Source: Streptomyces sp. LaPpAH-108
Lineage (GTDB): Bacteria; Actinomycetota; Actinomycetes; Streptomycetales; Streptomycetaceae
Direction of reading: 5' to 3'
Length of the DNA stretch: 64,000 nucleotides
Assembly: GCF_000373625.1 (NCBI RefSeq)
Contig: NZ_KB891987.1
Span: 1 to 64,000, forward strand
Shown here: piece by piece, positions 33,419-42,875 of the stretch
Layout of the letters: every line of letters begins with the position of its first letter
Numbering within the stretch: position 1 is the stretch's first letter
Program-made: the position numbers and the translations under genes
Notes under the pieces: generated by a model
Database searches by the model: none
Seen by the model: only the letters and a program-made list of their open reading frames with translations
Told to the model about the DNA's origin: nothing

Positions 33419-34330
33419 TCAGTCCTTCTTGTCGTCCTTCGCGGACGCGGAGGCGCTGGGGGAGGCGGACTTGGAAGCCTTGCCGGAGGCCGGTTCGGAC
33501 GCCTTCCCGGACGGCTTCCGCGACGGGGCGGCCGAGCCGCCCTCGCCCGAACCCGCCGTCTGACCACGGCCGTTGGCGGCCGAGACGGAGGCGATGACCT
33601 CCTTGACGGCCTTCTCGGCGTCCTTCGTCAGGTCGTCGGCGTCCGGGGTCTTCTCGCCCGCGAGACCCGCGCCGTTGTAGTCGAGCGTGACGACCACATT
33701 CTGGACCCGGGCGACCACCGTCTGCTGCTTGAAGGCGCCTTCCTTCTTCTTGAGGTCGTAGCGCACCGCCGTCGCCTCGTCGCCCGTGCCGGTCAGCGGC
33801 TGCGACTTGGTGCTCTTCGCGCCCGAGACGTGCTCGGCGTCGGTGAGCTGGCGGGTGTAGTACGAGTGGGCCTGGTCGTTGCCGCTGCCGCGCGCCCCGT
33901 CGGAGTCGAAGCGCAGCAGGGAGACGCTCAGCCAGCGGAACTGCGAGCCCTTGACGCCGTTGTCGTCCAGGCTGGTCCACGAGCAGGAGGAGCGGGCGGT
34001 GGTGTCGTCGCTCTTGCCCTTCTTGCCCGACTTGGTCTTCGGCACCAGGTCGTCCAGCGTCTTCTTGCCCAGCGCGTCGCAGGGGTCGGGAAGCTTCTGG
34101 TACGCGGCCGGGGCGACCGTCGGGGTGGTGTCGGGCGAGGACGTGCCCGCCGTGCCGCTGCCCGCGCTCTGCCGGGCGGCCGGGGTGTCCTTGTTCGCGG
34201 AGTCGCCGGAGTCCGACGAGCAGCCCGCGGTGATGAGCACCGCGGGCACCGCTGCCGCGCACACCAGAGCGCGGCTCAGGCGCCCGGCTCGGGGGTGGGC
34301 ACGGTCGTCTCGCTGTACGGCTCGCTGCAT
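33419..34330 (-). CDS. DUF3558 lipoprotein
   Basis: A 303-residue lipoprotein with a basic N-terminus, a hydrophobic stretch and the lipobox ITAGC (Cys37). A low-complexity linker is followed by a DUF3558-type domain opening LPDPCDALGKKTLDDLVP with a second Cys in SCSWTS. The C-terminus is a Ser/Ala/Lys-rich unstructured tail. It is anchored on the outer face of the membrane; role unknown. GAAGGA precedes the ATG at 34330. A paralogue with the same layout lies directly upstream. Confidence 0.85.
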   Translation of the reverse strand: MQRAVQRDDRAHPRAGRLSRALVCAAAVPAVLITAGCSSDSGDSANKDTPAARQSAGSGTAGTSSPDTTPTVAPAAYQKLPDPCDALGKKTLDDLVPKTKSGKKGKSDDTTARSSCSWTSLDDNGVKGSQFRWLSVSLLRFDSDGARGSGNDQAHSYYTRQLTDAEHVSGAKSTKSQPLTGTGDEATAVRYDLKKKEGAFKQQTVVARVQNVVVTLDYNGAGLAGEKTPDADDLTKDAEKAVKEVIASVSAANGRGQTAGSGEGGSAAPSRKPSGKASEPASGKASKSASPSASASAKDDKKD

Positions 34331-34456
34331 GGTTCCTTCACTCATGACGCTCGGTGGTCGTGCGGGTTCCTGCGACGTCACGGTACGCGGTGAAGGTGGC
34401 GTGTGTTTCCGGTTCGCGCGGTGCGCGAAGTGACGTGAGGGGCGGGCGAGGGGGCG

Positions 34457-35260
34457 TCAGCCGTTGAGCTTGTCGGCCAGTTGAGAGGCCAGATCCCGGG
34501 CCCTGTCCTGCATTTCCTTGCTGTCCGGGACGGCGCCGACGACCATCGGCTGCTCCTCGTACTCGAGGGTGACGACGACGTTGGACGTGCGGAACACCAC
34601 AGTCACGGTGCGCGGTTCGGACGTCGAGCCGGAGGTGGAGAGCTGGTCGTCGAGGTACGCCTCGTCGCCGAGGTCGGGCAGTGCGCGGGGGCGCAGATCG
34701 GCGGCGTCGGCGGCGGTCTCCGAGGGGTCGGGGCTCGCGCTCGCGTCCGGGCTCGCCGTGGCGCTCGGGTCGGCGGAGGGGGAGGCGGGTTCGCCGCCCG
34801 GGGCGCCGGGGACGGGCAGATGGGCGGCCTTCTCCATGCCCTGGAACAGCTTGCGGGCCTCGCTGTCGTCGCTGACCGCGTTGTCGAAGGACACCACGCG
34901 CTCGAAGTCCACCGAGAGGCGGTCGGTCGCGGTGGTGGACTCCACCTTCCAGTGGCAGCCCACCTTGCGGTCGGTGTCGTAGGTCAGCTCGGGCACGCCC
35001 CGGTACGCCTTGTCGCGCTGGTCGGGGTCGGTGATCTGGCGGATGCCGGGCAGCAGCGAGCCGAGGGTGTCGTGGCCGACGGCGCCGCAGGGCTCGGGCA
35101 GGGTGCGGTACTTGCCGGGCTGGGCGGCGACGGTGGCGGTGCCCGCGTCGCCCGGGTTGGCGTCGTCGGTCGAACTCGCTCCGTCCGAGCCGCTCGTGCA
35201 GCCTGTCAGCAGCGCCGCGAAGAGGGCGGCGGTACCGATGACGTGGGCCTTCCGCTGCAC
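34457..35260 (-). CDS. DUF3558 lipoprotein, paralogue
   Basis: A 267-residue lipoprotein with signal MQRKAHVIGTAALFAALLTG and lipobox Cys21. The mature domain starts with LPEPCGAVGHDTLGSLLPG and contains GCHWKV, mirroring the neighbouring DUF3558 gene. An Ala/Ser/Pro/Asp repeat-like insert lies around residues 155-185. GTG at 35260 is preceded by GAGAGGAG. The 126-bp gap to the next paralogue suggests tandem duplication. It diverges from rtcB. Confidence 0.85.
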   Translation of the reverse strand: MQRKAHVIGTAALFAALLTGCTSGSDGASSTDDANPGDAGTATVAAQPGKYRTLPEPCGAVGHDTLGSLLPGIRQITDPDQRDKAYRGVPELTYDTDRKVGCHWKVESTTATDRLSVDFERVVSFDNAVSDDSEARKLFQGMEKAAHLPVPGAPGGEPASPSADPSATASPDASASPDPSETAADAADLRPRALPDLGDEAYLDDQLSTSGSTSEPRTVTVVFRTSNVVVTLEYEEQPMVVGAVPDSKEMQDRARDLASQLADKLNG

Positions 35261-35485
35261 GGTCGGGCTCCTCTCGACGGGGTTGCGGGCCGGCGGTGTG
35301 TGCGCCGGTGCTCCAGTGTCCCCGCTGGTTATTCGCTTGCCGCGGCGGGGCGCCTGCTGGACACAATGTGTATCGCACGCACCACCGCGGACGCCGGTCC
35401 CTTGTCCCTTATCGCAGACCATGGCGCCGCTTTTGCGTTCTGCGCCTTTTCAGGCTTTTTCTGTCACCGGGGGATCGAGGAAGAG

Positions 35486-36679
35486 ATGTCGTACGTAGAG
35501 ATACCGGGCGCCCGGGTGCCCGTCCGCATGTGGGCCGACCCCGCCACCGTCGAGGACGGCGCGCTGCGCCAGCTCCAGAACGTGGCGACGCTCCCCTGGG
35601 TGCGCGGCCTCGCCGTCATGCCGGACGTCCACTACGGCAAGGGCGCGACGGTCGGCTCGGTCATCGCGATGCGGGGCGCGGTGTGTCCCGCGGCGGTGGG
35701 GGTGGACATCGGGTGCGGGATGTCGGCGGTGAAGACGTCACTGACGGCGAACGACCTGCCGGGGGATCTGACGCGGCTGCGGTCGGGGATCGAGCGGGTG
35801 ATTCCGGTGGGGCGGGGGATGCACGACGACCCTGTCGAGCCCGGGCAGTTCCACGGTCTGGCCACGGCCGGCTGGGAGGAGTTCTGGGGCCGCTTCGACG
35901 GGGTCGCCGGGGCCGTGAAGTTCCGTGAGGAGCGCGCCCACAAGCAGCTGGGAACGCTCGGCAGCGGAAACCACATGATCGAAGTCTGTCTCGACCAGTC
36001 GGACTCGGTCTGGCTCATGCTCCACTCCGGCTCCCGCAACATCGGCAAGGAGCTGGCCGAACACCACATCGGCGTCGCGCAGAAGCTCCCGCACAACCAG
36101 GGCCTGGTGGACCGCGACCTCGCGGTGTTCGTCTCCGACACCCCGCAGATGGCGGCCTACCGCAACGACCTCTTCTGGGCGCAGGAGTACGCCAAGTACA
36201 ACCGCACACTGATGATGGCCCTCCTCAAGGACGTCATCCGCAAGGAGTTCAAGAAGGCGAAGCCCGTCTTCGAGCCGGAGATCTCCTGCCACCACAACTA
36301 CGTGGCGGAGGAGCGGTACGACGGCATGGACCTGCTGGTGACCCGCAAGGGCGCGATCCGGGCCGGTTCCGGCGAGTACGGCATCATCCCCGGCTCCATG
36401 GGGACGAGTTCGTACATCGTGAAGGGCCTCGGCAACACCGCCGCCTTCAACTCCGCCTCGCACGGCGCCGGTCGGCGCATGAGCCGCAGCGCCGCCAAGC
36501 GCCGCTTCACCACCCGGGACCTGGAGGAGCAGACCCGGGGCGTGGAGTGCCGCAAGGACTCCGGCGTGGTCGACGAGATCCCCGGCGCCTACAAGAACAT
36601 CGACCAGGTGATGGAGCAGCAGCGCGACCTGGTCGAGGTGGTGGCGAAGCTCAAGCAGTTCGTCTGCGTGAAGGGCTGA
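35486..36679 (+). CDS. rtcB: RNA-splicing ligase RtcB
   Basis: A 397-residue RtcB. Manganese and catalytic motifs are present: PDVHYGKGATVGSV, VGVDIGCGMSAV with the metal Cys, GSGNHMIEV, LHSGSRNIG and the guanylation His in ASHGAGRRMSR. It joins 2',3'-cyclic phosphate or 3'-phosphate RNA ends to 5'-OH ends. GAGGAAGAG precedes the ATG. No archease or RtcR regulator is adjacent, so it stands alone as a probable RNA repair enzyme. Confidence 0.95.
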   Translation: MSYVEIPGARVPVRMWADPATVEDGALRQLQNVATLPWVRGLAVMPDVHYGKGATVGSVIAMRGAVCPAAVGVDIGCGMSAVKTSLTANDLPGDLTRLRSGIERVIPVGRGMHDDPVEPGQFHGLATAGWEEFWGRFDGVAGAVKFREERAHKQLGTLGSGNHMIEVCLDQSDSVWLMLHSGSRNIGKELAEHHIGVAQKLPHNQGLVDRDLAVFVSDTPQMAAYRNDLFWAQEYAKYNRTLMMALLKDVIRKEFKKAKPVFEPEISCHHNYVAEERYDGMDLLVTRKGAIRAGSGEYGIIPGSMGTSSYIVKGLGNTAAFNSASHGAGRRMSRSAAKRRFTTRDLEEQTRGVECRKDSGVVDEIPGAYKNIDQVMEQQRDLVEVVAKLKQFVCVKG

Positions 36680-36697
36680 ACTCCGCGCTGCTGCGGC

Positions 36698-36847
36698 CTA
36701 CTTGGCGTGGCGGACCGCGTAGATCATGACGAAGGCGATTACGTGGATGCCGAAGAGGAAGTACGCCAGGAAGTACCAGACCTGGCGTTCGTCCTTGGTC
36801 TCCTGGGCGAGGCGGCGTTTTTCGGGGGTGTTCTCTTCGGTCGGCAT
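36698..36847 (-). CDS. small single-pass membrane protein, 49 aa
   Basis: A 49-residue protein with a charged N-terminus (MPTEENTPEKRRLAQETKDE) and one membrane helix (WYFLAYFLFGIHVIAFVMIY). Its ATG overlaps the stop of the upstream SDR gene by one base (TGATG), which implies translational coupling. Family not identified; similar tiny membrane proteins are conserved in Streptomyces. Confidence 0.75.
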   Translation of the reverse strand: MPTEENTPEKRRLAQETKDERQVWYFLAYFLFGIHVIAFVMIYAVRHAK

Positions 36848-37623
36848 CACAGTTCCCGGTGGACCTTGGTGTTGGAGGCCTGGGCGCGGGGGCGCAGGAC
36901 CAGGAGGTCGACGTTGACGTGGCTGGGGCGGGTGACCGCCCAGGTGATCGTCTCGGCCACGTCGTCGGCGGTGAGGGGGGCGGCGACGCCCTCGTAGACC
37001 TTGGCGGCCCTGGCCGTGTCGCCGTTGAAGCGGGTCAGGGCGAACTCGTCGGTCTTGACCATGCCGGGGGCGATCTCCACGACGCGGACCGGTTTGCCGA
37101 CGATCTCCAGGCGCAGGGTCTCGGCGAGGACGTGCTCGCCGTGCTTGGCGGCGACGTAACCCGCGCCGCCCTCGTACGTGCCGAGCCCTGCGGTGGAGGA
37201 GACGACGACCACCACGCCGTCGCCGCTCGCCTCCAGCTTGGGGAGCAGGGCCTGGGTGATGTTGAGGGTGCCGATGACGTTCGTCTCGTACATCGTGCGC
37301 CAGTCGGCCGGGTCGCCCGTCGCCACCGGGTCCGCGCCGAGCGCGCCGCCCGCGTTGTTGACCAGCACACCGACCGTGCGGAACGCCGTCGCGAACTCGT
37401 CCACCGCCACGCGGTCCGTCACGTCCAGCGGGTACGCCGTCGCCGCGTGGCCCGCCGCGTTGATCTCCTCCGCCAGCGCCTCGATCCGGTCCTTGCGGCG
37501 CGCGGTGAGGACGACCCGGTACCCCGCCTCGGCCAGGCTGCGGGCGGTGGCCGCGCCGATCCCGCTGCTCGCGCCCGTGACGACGGCGATACGGGCGGCG
37601 GCGGACGGGGCTGCGGGGGCCAT
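36847..37623 (-). CDS. classical short-chain dehydrogenase/reductase
   Basis: A 258-residue SDR with TGASSGIGAATARSLA for cofactor binding, the NNAGG strand, catalytic Ser in VVSSTAG and Y-V-A-A-K as the YxxxK motif. PGMVKTDEF follows the active site. It is an NAD(P)-dependent oxidoreductase of the YdfG type, substrate unknown. The ATG at 37623 has AGGAG at seven bases; an upstream in-frame start at 37644 is less likely. It is coupled to the 49-residue membrane protein. Confidence 0.88.
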   Translation of the reverse strand: MAPAAPSAAARIAVVTGASSGIGAATARSLAEAGYRVVLTARRKDRIEALAEEINAAGHAATAYPLDVTDRVAVDEFATAFRTVGVLVNNAGGALGADPVATGDPADWRTMYETNVIGTLNITQALLPKLEASGDGVVVVVSSTAGLGTYEGGAGYVAAKHGEHVLAETLRLEIVGKPVRVVEIAPGMVKTDEFALTRFNGDTARAAKVYEGVAAPLTADDVAETITWAVTRPSHVNVDLLVLRPRAQASNTKVHREL

Positions 37624-37708
37624 GGGCTGCTCCTGTGCGGTCAAGAAACGGGGCGCTGCCCGTCCAGCGTAGGCGAGCGCCCATCGCCCGGTTCGCGGCG
37701 GGCGCGTC

Positions 37709-38047
37709 TCAGCCGCCGTTCCTCGGCGCCCACATGATCAGCGCCATTCCCGCCAGGCACACCAGTGCCCCCGCGATGTCCCACCGGTCGGGGCGGTAGC
37801 CGTCCGCGACCACGCCCCACAGGATCGAGCCCGCCACGAAGATCCCGCCGTACGCGGCCAGGATGCGGCCGAAGTGGGCGTCCGGCTGGAAGGTGGCGAC
37901 GAAGCCGTACGCGCCGAGGGCCAGCACCCCGCCCGCCATCCACAGCCAGCCCCGGTGCTCGCGCACGCCCTGCCAGACCAGCCACGCGCCGCCGATCTCG
38001 AAGAGCGCGGCGACGACGAAGAGGGCGGCGGAGCGGAGGATCAGCAT
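37709..38047 (-). CDS. YnfA/UPF0060 family membrane protein
   Basis: A 112-residue protein with four membrane helices and the family pattern [35 protein letters not shown] and [18 protein letters not shown]. YnfA-like proteins resemble small multidrug resistance transporters and may export cationic compounds. Length is normal for the family. Confidence 0.9.
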   Translation of the reverse strand: MLILRSAALFVVAALFEIGGAWLVWQGVREHRGWLWMAGGVLALGAYGFVATFQPDAHFGRILAAYGGIFVAGSILWGVVADGYRPDRWDIAGALVCLAGMALIMWAPRNGG

Positions 38048-38220
38048 GGGGGAAGGGTGTCATGTCCCGTCCGGGCGCCCCCGGCGTGCGTCCGTTCACC
38101 TGATGGACGGCGCCTGGCCTCCGGCCCACGTGGCATACATCCCCTGGGCCCCGCGCGACCGCGCGCCACGGCCTCTCGGTACGGCAGCGGTACGGCAGCG
38201 GGCTGGAAGTGGTGAGCGGC

Positions 38221-38802
38221 ATGGGCGTGCGGGCGAGGACGTGGGTGCTGCTGGCGGTGTGCGGGGGCGCTGCGCTGGGCTTCGGGGGGACGGCGGGCGC
38301 GACCGGGGCGGCGGCGGCCGGTTCCTCGTCGGTGAAGGTGTCCGGGACCGTTCCGCTCCCGGCGCGGGCGGCGCGGTCCGGCCCCGCACCGGCCACGGCA
38401 CCCCGGCCCGCCACACCGCCCCACGCCGACCTCTCCTTCCACGGGCACGCCGTGCTCACCGGTGACCGGGTCGAGGTCCGGCTCACGCCGCGTGACGCGG
38501 GCCCCTCCGCCGTCGCGGACGCGAGCGTGCGGCTGCGGTGGTCGGTGGCGCTGGCCGAGCGGCAGGAGCTGCCGTCGGCGTGTGCGCGGACCGGGGAGCG
38601 GACCCTCGTCTGCGGGACCGGCGCACTGGCCGTCGGGCGGGCCGGACGCACCCTCGCGCTGACCGTCGCCCTGCGGCAGGCGGCCTCGGAGGTCACCCTG
38701 GAGGTGGAGCCCGCCTGGAACGGCGGCGTGAGCGACCCGGACCGTTCGAACGACCGCCTGAAGGTGCTGGTCCTGGACACGGGCGACGCGTACGCGTTCT
38801 GA
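38221..38802 (+). CDS. secreted protein of unknown function
   Basis: A 193-residue protein with a signal peptide (MGVRARTWVLLAVCGGAALG and a following Ala-rich cleavage zone). The mature region of about 125 residues is probably beta-rich, with a C...C pair (SACARTGERTLVC). The pattern resembles DUF11/CARDB-type surface repeats (SVRLRWSVALAE, RTLALTVALR, SDPDRSNDRLKVLV). Upstream in-frame GTGs at 38209 and 38212 are alternatives. It precedes a MarR gene by 59 bp. Confidence 0.65.
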   Translation: MGVRARTWVLLAVCGGAALGFGGTAGATGAAAAGSSSVKVSGTVPLPARAARSGPAPATAPRPATPPHADLSFHGHAVLTGDRVEVRLTPRDAGPSAVADASVRLRWSVALAERQELPSACARTGERTLVCGTGALAVGRAGRTLALTVALRQAASEVTLEVEPAWNGGVSDPDRSNDRLKVLVLDTGDAYAF

Positions 38803-38861
38803 GCGGACGCGCTCCGCCGGGCCCCGCGAGGGCAGCCGCAGCCGACGTACGGGAGGTCCAC

Positions 38862-39434
38862 ATGGCCGGGAACCACACCGCCCGCGCCGGGCTGCTGGCG
38901 GAGCTGGACGCGGTGTCCCGGCGGTACATCGCCTCGTACGCCCTGTTCAGCCAGGCCGTCGCCGACCGCATCGGGCTGCACCCCACCGATCTGCAGTGCC
39001 TGAACCTGCTCACCCTGGAGCCGGAGCCGGTCACCACCGGCCGGGTCGCGGAGCTGACCGGGCTCACCACCGGCTCGGCCACCCGCCTGGTGGACCGCCT
39101 GGAGCGGGCCGGATACGTGGTCCGGGGCCGGGACGAGGCCGACCGGCGCCGGGTGCTCGTGGTGCCCGTACCGGAGCGGATCGGGCAGTTCCGGCGCGTG
39201 TGGGAGGCGCTGTCCGGCGACTGGTACCGGATCTTCGACGAGCTGGACGACGCCGAACTGGCCGTGATCGTGCGGCACATGGAACGCACGGTGGAGTTCT
39301 CCGAGAAGCAGGCGGCCCGGCTGCGCGAGGACCGTCCGCCGGAGGACCGCAAGCCCCCGACGGAGCCCGGCGGCGGACGTCAGCCCGACGTCAGCGGGGC
39401 GTCAGCGAAACGTGGGTCCGGGGGCGGAGAGTAA
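38862..39434 (+). CDS. MarR family transcriptional regulator
   Basis: A 190-residue MarR protein. LHPTDLQCLNLL leads into the winged helix VTTGRVAELTGLTTGSATRLVDRLERAGYVVRGRDEADRRRVLV. The C-terminal ~35 residues are disordered. GGGAGG lies six bases before the ATG. Neither neighbour is an obvious target; it may control the secreted-protein gene upstream or the lipoprotein gene downstream. Confidence 0.9.
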   Translation: MAGNHTARAGLLAELDAVSRRYIASYALFSQAVADRIGLHPTDLQCLNLLTLEPEPVTTGRVAELTGLTTGSATRLVDRLERAGYVVRGRDEADRRRVLVVPVPERIGQFRRVWEALSGDWYRIFDELDDAELAVIVRHMERTVEFSEKQAARLREDRPPEDRKPPTEPGGGRQPDVSGASAKRGSGGGE

Positions 39435-39508
39435 TCGATGTCAGCAGGTCGGGGCGGGTTTCACCCGCTTCCCGGTCACTCTTCGCACGACCTCACGGGG
39501 GACTTCCC

Positions 39509-40279
39509 ATGCGTACGCTCCACCGCTCCACCACGCTCGCCGCCGCCGGTACCGCCGTCCTCGCCCTCGCCCTGACCGCCTGCGGCGGCTCGGGCTCCGG
39601 CTCCGGCGCGAAGGACGAGGGCGCCGCGAAGCCCGCGGCCACGGTGGCGGCCAAGCCCTCGAAGGACGCCTCCGCCCCGGCCGGGTCGGGCACCGCGACC
39701 TCGGTGACGCCCGGCGGCACGTCGAAGGGCGCCGGTACCGGTGGCGCCACGGCCGTCACGCAGAGCGCCGCCGCCCAGCAGGCCGCCACCAAGTCCGGCG
39801 CCAAGGACACCGACAGCTACGCCTACTCCCACCCCTGCGCGGGCGGCCAGATCACCGTGCGGGTGACCAAGCGCGCCGCCACCCAGCGGGTGATCGAGGT
39901 CCGCAACACCGGCGCGACCGCCTGCGGCCTGAGCTACTACCCCGCCGTCGACCTCGGCTCCTCCCAGTCGGCCGACCAGAGCCGCAATGTCAAGCCGCTG
40001 GTCCCCGGCGGCCTCGGCGGCCCGCCCGCGTACGTGCTCCACGCGGGCCGCACCGCCTACGCCGTGATCGACCTCGACCCGAGCGGCGCCACCACCGGCA
40101 CCGCGCCCGGCATCGACGAGATGAACGTGCTGGCCGACGGCGACCACATGCCCGCCGCCGAGACCAAGAACTTCCCGCTCGGCTCCGGCGCGAAGGTCCT
40201 CGAGCCCAAGCTGGGCCTGTACCGCGCGACGGTCGCGGACGCGGTCGCCTCGATGAAGCAGGCGGACACGCAGTCCTGA
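39509..40279 (+). CDS. DUF4232-type lipoprotein
   Basis: A 256-residue lipoprotein: signal with lipobox LTACG (Cys25), a Gly/Ser/Ala/Lys linker to about residue 110, then a beta-sandwich domain of the DUF4232 type (HPCAGGQITVRV, RVIEVRNTGATACGLSYYPAVDLG, HAGRTAYAVIDLDP). Two cysteines in the domain may form a disulfide. It is exposed outside the membrane; role unknown. Confidence 0.85.
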   Translation: MRTLHRSTTLAAAGTAVLALALTACGGSGSGSGAKDEGAAKPAATVAAKPSKDASAPAGSGTATSVTPGGTSKGAGTGGATAVTQSAAAQQAATKSGAKDTDSYAYSHPCAGGQITVRVTKRAATQRVIEVRNTGATACGLSYYPAVDLGSSQSADQSRNVKPLVPGGLGGPPAYVLHAGRTAYAVIDLDPSGATTGTAPGIDEMNVLADGDHMPAAETKNFPLGSGAKVLEPKLGLYRATVADAVASMKQADTQS

Positions 40280-40393
40280 GCCACCGCGCCCCGAGCCTTC
40301 GGCCGGGCCGGTGACGGTGAGATCCCGGTAAAAAGGACCACCGTGGATCACCGGTCCCGGCCGAACGCCCGCGCGCCTTGGCAGACTGGTCGG

Positions 40394-41122
40394 GTGCCCC
40401 AGACTGTGCTCCTCGCCGAAGACGACCGCGCCATCCGCCACGCCCTGGAGCGTGCCCTCACCCTGGAGGGCTACGCGGTGACGGCGGTCGCCGACGGTGT
40501 CGAGGCGCTGGCGCAGGCCCACCGCACCCCGCCGGACGTGCTGCTGCTCGACGTGATGATGCCCGGCATCGACGGCCTCCAGGTCTGCCGGGTACTGCGC
40601 GCCGAGGGCGACCGCACCCCGATCCTGATGCTCACCGCGCTGGTGGAGACCGCCGACCGCATCGCGGGCCTGGACGCGGGCGCCGACGACTACGTGGTCA
40701 AGCCCTTCGACGTGGAGGAGGTCTTCGCCCGGCTGCGCGCCCTGCTGCGCCGTACGACCCCCGCCGCCGCGATCCCGGCCCCGGCCGTGAGCCCGGAGGA
40801 CCGTCCGGTGGTCTCCGAGCGCCACCAGGTGGGCGCCGCCGGGCTGCGCATGGACCTCCAGGCCCGCCGCTGCTGGCGCGGGGTGCGCGAGCTGGAGCTG
40901 ACCCGCACCGAGTTCGAGCTGCTGGAACTGCTGGTGCGCAACGCGGGCATCGTGCTCGACCACTCCACGATCTACGACCGCATCTGGGGCTACGACTTCG
41001 GCCCCGGCTCCAAGAACCTCGCCGTCTACGTCGGCTATCTGCGCCGCAAGCTGGACGAGCCGGGCGCCCCGCAGCTGATCCACACCGTGCGCGGTGTGGG
41101 GTACGTGCTGCGGGAGGAGTAG
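40394..41122 (+). CDS. OmpR-family response regulator
   Basis: A 242-residue response regulator. The receiver has EDD at residues 9-11, the phosphorylated Asp in LLLDVMMPG, Thr in LMLTAL and Lys in VVKPFD. The C-terminal winged helix is of OmpR type (LELTRTEFELLELL, VYVGYLRRKLDE, RGVGYVLREE). It pairs with the sensor kinase that starts at its stop codon. GTG at 40394 is inferred from the conserved start of the first strand. Confidence 0.95.
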   Translation: MPQTVLLAEDDRAIRHALERALTLEGYAVTAVADGVEALAQAHRTPPDVLLLDVMMPGIDGLQVCRVLRAEGDRTPILMLTALVETADRIAGLDAGADDYVVKPFDVEEVFARLRALLRRTTPAAAIPAPAVSPEDRPVVSERHQVGAAGLRMDLQARRCWRGVRELELTRTEFELLELLVRNAGIVLDHSTIYDRIWGYDFGPGSKNLAVYVGYLRRKLDEPGAPQLIHTVRGVGYVLREE

Positions 41123-42585
41123 TGGGCCGTCCCTGGCGGGCGCCGGGCCGCTCCCGGACCGGCCGGACCAAGCTGGTCTCGCTGCGCACCACCTTCGCGG
41201 TGTCCTTCGCCGCCGTCACCGCCGCCGTCACGATCCTGGTCGGCATCCTGTCGTACGGCTCGGCCGCCCGGCTCGTGCGGGTGGACCAGCAGTCGGTGTT
41301 CACGCAGGTCGTGCAGGACGTACGGGACGAGGTCCGGCAGCACGACATGACCCCGGACGACTTCTCCTCCTCCCGCCCCGGGCACGATCTCGTGCGGCCC
41401 GCGCGGACCGACGTGCAGGTGCTGGGGGCGCGCGGCGACATCGTCGACCACGGCAGCCCGGTGCTGCCGGTGACCGCCGCCGACCGGGCCGCCGCCGGGG
41501 CGCGGGCGGCCGGGAAGCTGGCCGAGCACAAGGACGTACGGGTCGGCGAGGACCTGTTCCGGGTCGCCACCGTCTCGCTGGGCGACGGCAAGGGCGCGGT
41601 GCAGGTGGCGCAGGAGTTCAGCGACACCGAGGACCTGCTGCGCACGCTCCAGCAGCGGACGCTGATCCTGATGGCGGCGGTCGTGGTGGGCGCGGGGCTG
41701 TTCGGCTGGTGGCTGGCCCGCCGGATCACCCGGCGCCTGGTCGTGCTCACGGCCGCCGCGGAGGACGTGGCCCGCACCCGGCGGCTCGGCATCGAGGTGC
41801 CCGTCGCCGGGCTCGACGAGGTGGGACGGCTCGGCCGCGCCTTCGACCGGATGCTCGGGCGCCTCGCCCAGTCCGAGGAGGACCAGCGGCGCCTGGTCCA
41901 GGACGCGGGGCACGAGCTGCGCACGCCGCTGACCTCGCTGCGGACGAACATCTCGCTGCTGCGGCGCCTGGACGAGCTGCCGCCCGCCACCCGTGAGGAG
42001 CTGGTCGCGGACCTCGGCCTGGAGGCCCGCGAGCTGACCGACCTGGTCAACGAGCTGGTCGACCTCGCCGCCGGGCAGTCCGACTCCGAGCCGCCGCAGC
42101 GGGTGGACCTGGCCGACCTCGCGGAGGACGTGGTGGGGCTCGCGGGGCGCCGTACCGGCCGGGAGATCGTGCTGCGGGTCAGCGGCGACACCGGGACCGA
42201 GGGGCGGCCGGGGATGCTCCAGCGGGCCATCTCGAACCTGGTCGAGAACGCGGCCAAGTTCGACCGGGACGGCACCGCGCCGATCGAGGTCCGCGTCACG
42301 GGGCCCGTCCGCGCGGGCACGGTCCGGGTGGAGGTCCTGGACCGGGGCCCCGGTATCGCCGAGAGCGACCTCATCCGCGTCTTCGACCGCTTCTACCGCG
42401 CCGCCGACGCCCGCTCCCTGCCGGGCTCCGGCCTCGGCCTCTCCATCGTCCGAGAGGTGGCGACGGCGCACGGGGGAGCACCGTTCGCCTACCGGCGCGA
42501 GGGCGGCGGGGCGGTCATCGGGTTCACGGTGGGGGGCGGGGCGGCGGTGCCGGGCGATTCCGGGGGTGCGGCCGGGGGCGGATGA
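41122..42585 (+). CDS. sensor histidine kinase
   Basis: A 487-residue membrane kinase: membrane helices at about 24-44 and 178-198 flank an extracytoplasmic sensor domain, then HAMP, HisKA with the phosphorylated His in DAGHELRTPLTSLR, and HATPase with NLVENAAKF, DRGPGI and SGLGLSIV. It phosphorylates the adjacent OmpR regulator. GTG at 41122 overlaps the regulator stop by one base with GGGAGGAG upstream. The Gly/Ala tail at the very end runs toward a minisatellite. Confidence 0.93.
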   Translation: MGRPWRAPGRSRTGRTKLVSLRTTFAVSFAAVTAAVTILVGILSYGSAARLVRVDQQSVFTQVVQDVRDEVRQHDMTPDDFSSSRPGHDLVRPARTDVQVLGARGDIVDHGSPVLPVTAADRAAAGARAAGKLAEHKDVRVGEDLFRVATVSLGDGKGAVQVAQEFSDTEDLLRTLQQRTLILMAAVVVGAGLFGWWLARRITRRLVVLTAAAEDVARTRRLGIEVPVAGLDEVGRLGRAFDRMLGRLAQSEEDQRRLVQDAGHELRTPLTSLRTNISLLRRLDELPPATREELVADLGLEARELTDLVNELVDLAAGQSDSEPPQRVDLADLAEDVVGLAGRRTGREIVLRVSGDTGTEGRPGMLQRAISNLVENAAKFDRDGTAPIEVRVTGPVRAGTVRVEVLDRGPGIAESDLIRVFDRFYRAADARSLPGSGLGLSIVREVATAHGGAPFAYRREGGGAVIGFTVGGGAAVPGDSGGAAGGG

Positions 42586-42603
42586 CCGGGGGCGGGGGCG
42601 GTC

Positions 42604-42875
42604 GGCGTTCCCGCCGGGGAGTCCTGCGGGGCGTGGCCGGTCTCCGCCGGGGGTGTTTCGTGGGGCCTGGCTGGTCTCCGCCGGGGAGTCCTGCGGGGCG
42701 TGGCCGGTTCCCGCCGGGGGTGCCCCCGTGGGGCCTGGCTGGTCTCCGCCGGGGAGTCCTGCGGGGCCTGGTCGGTTCCCGCTAGGGGTGCCCCGTGAGG
42801 CCCGGCCGGTCTCCGCCGGGGGTGCCCCGTGAGGCCCGGCCGGTCCCCGCCGAGGGTGTCCCGTGGGGCTTCGTC
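42604..42875. repeat. minisatellite, about eight copies of a 33-35 bp unit
   Basis: Units starting GGTCTCCGCCGGGG or GGTTCCCGCCGGGG recur at about 42605, 42639, 42673, 42706, 42741, 42774, 42808 and 42842, a spacing of 33-35 bp. Each unit ends near GTGGGGCCTGGCC. No credible gene covers it. It lies between the sensor kinase and a convergent small membrane protein gene. Confidence 0.85.

Noticed and set aside
42566..42832. 88-codon open frame over the minisatellite
   Set aside because: Product is a direct read of the 33-35 bp repeat with no ribosome site or homology; treated as repeat DNA.
42604..42875. Possible CRISPR array
   Set aside because: Units are contiguous and degenerate with no unique spacers, and no cas genes are present.
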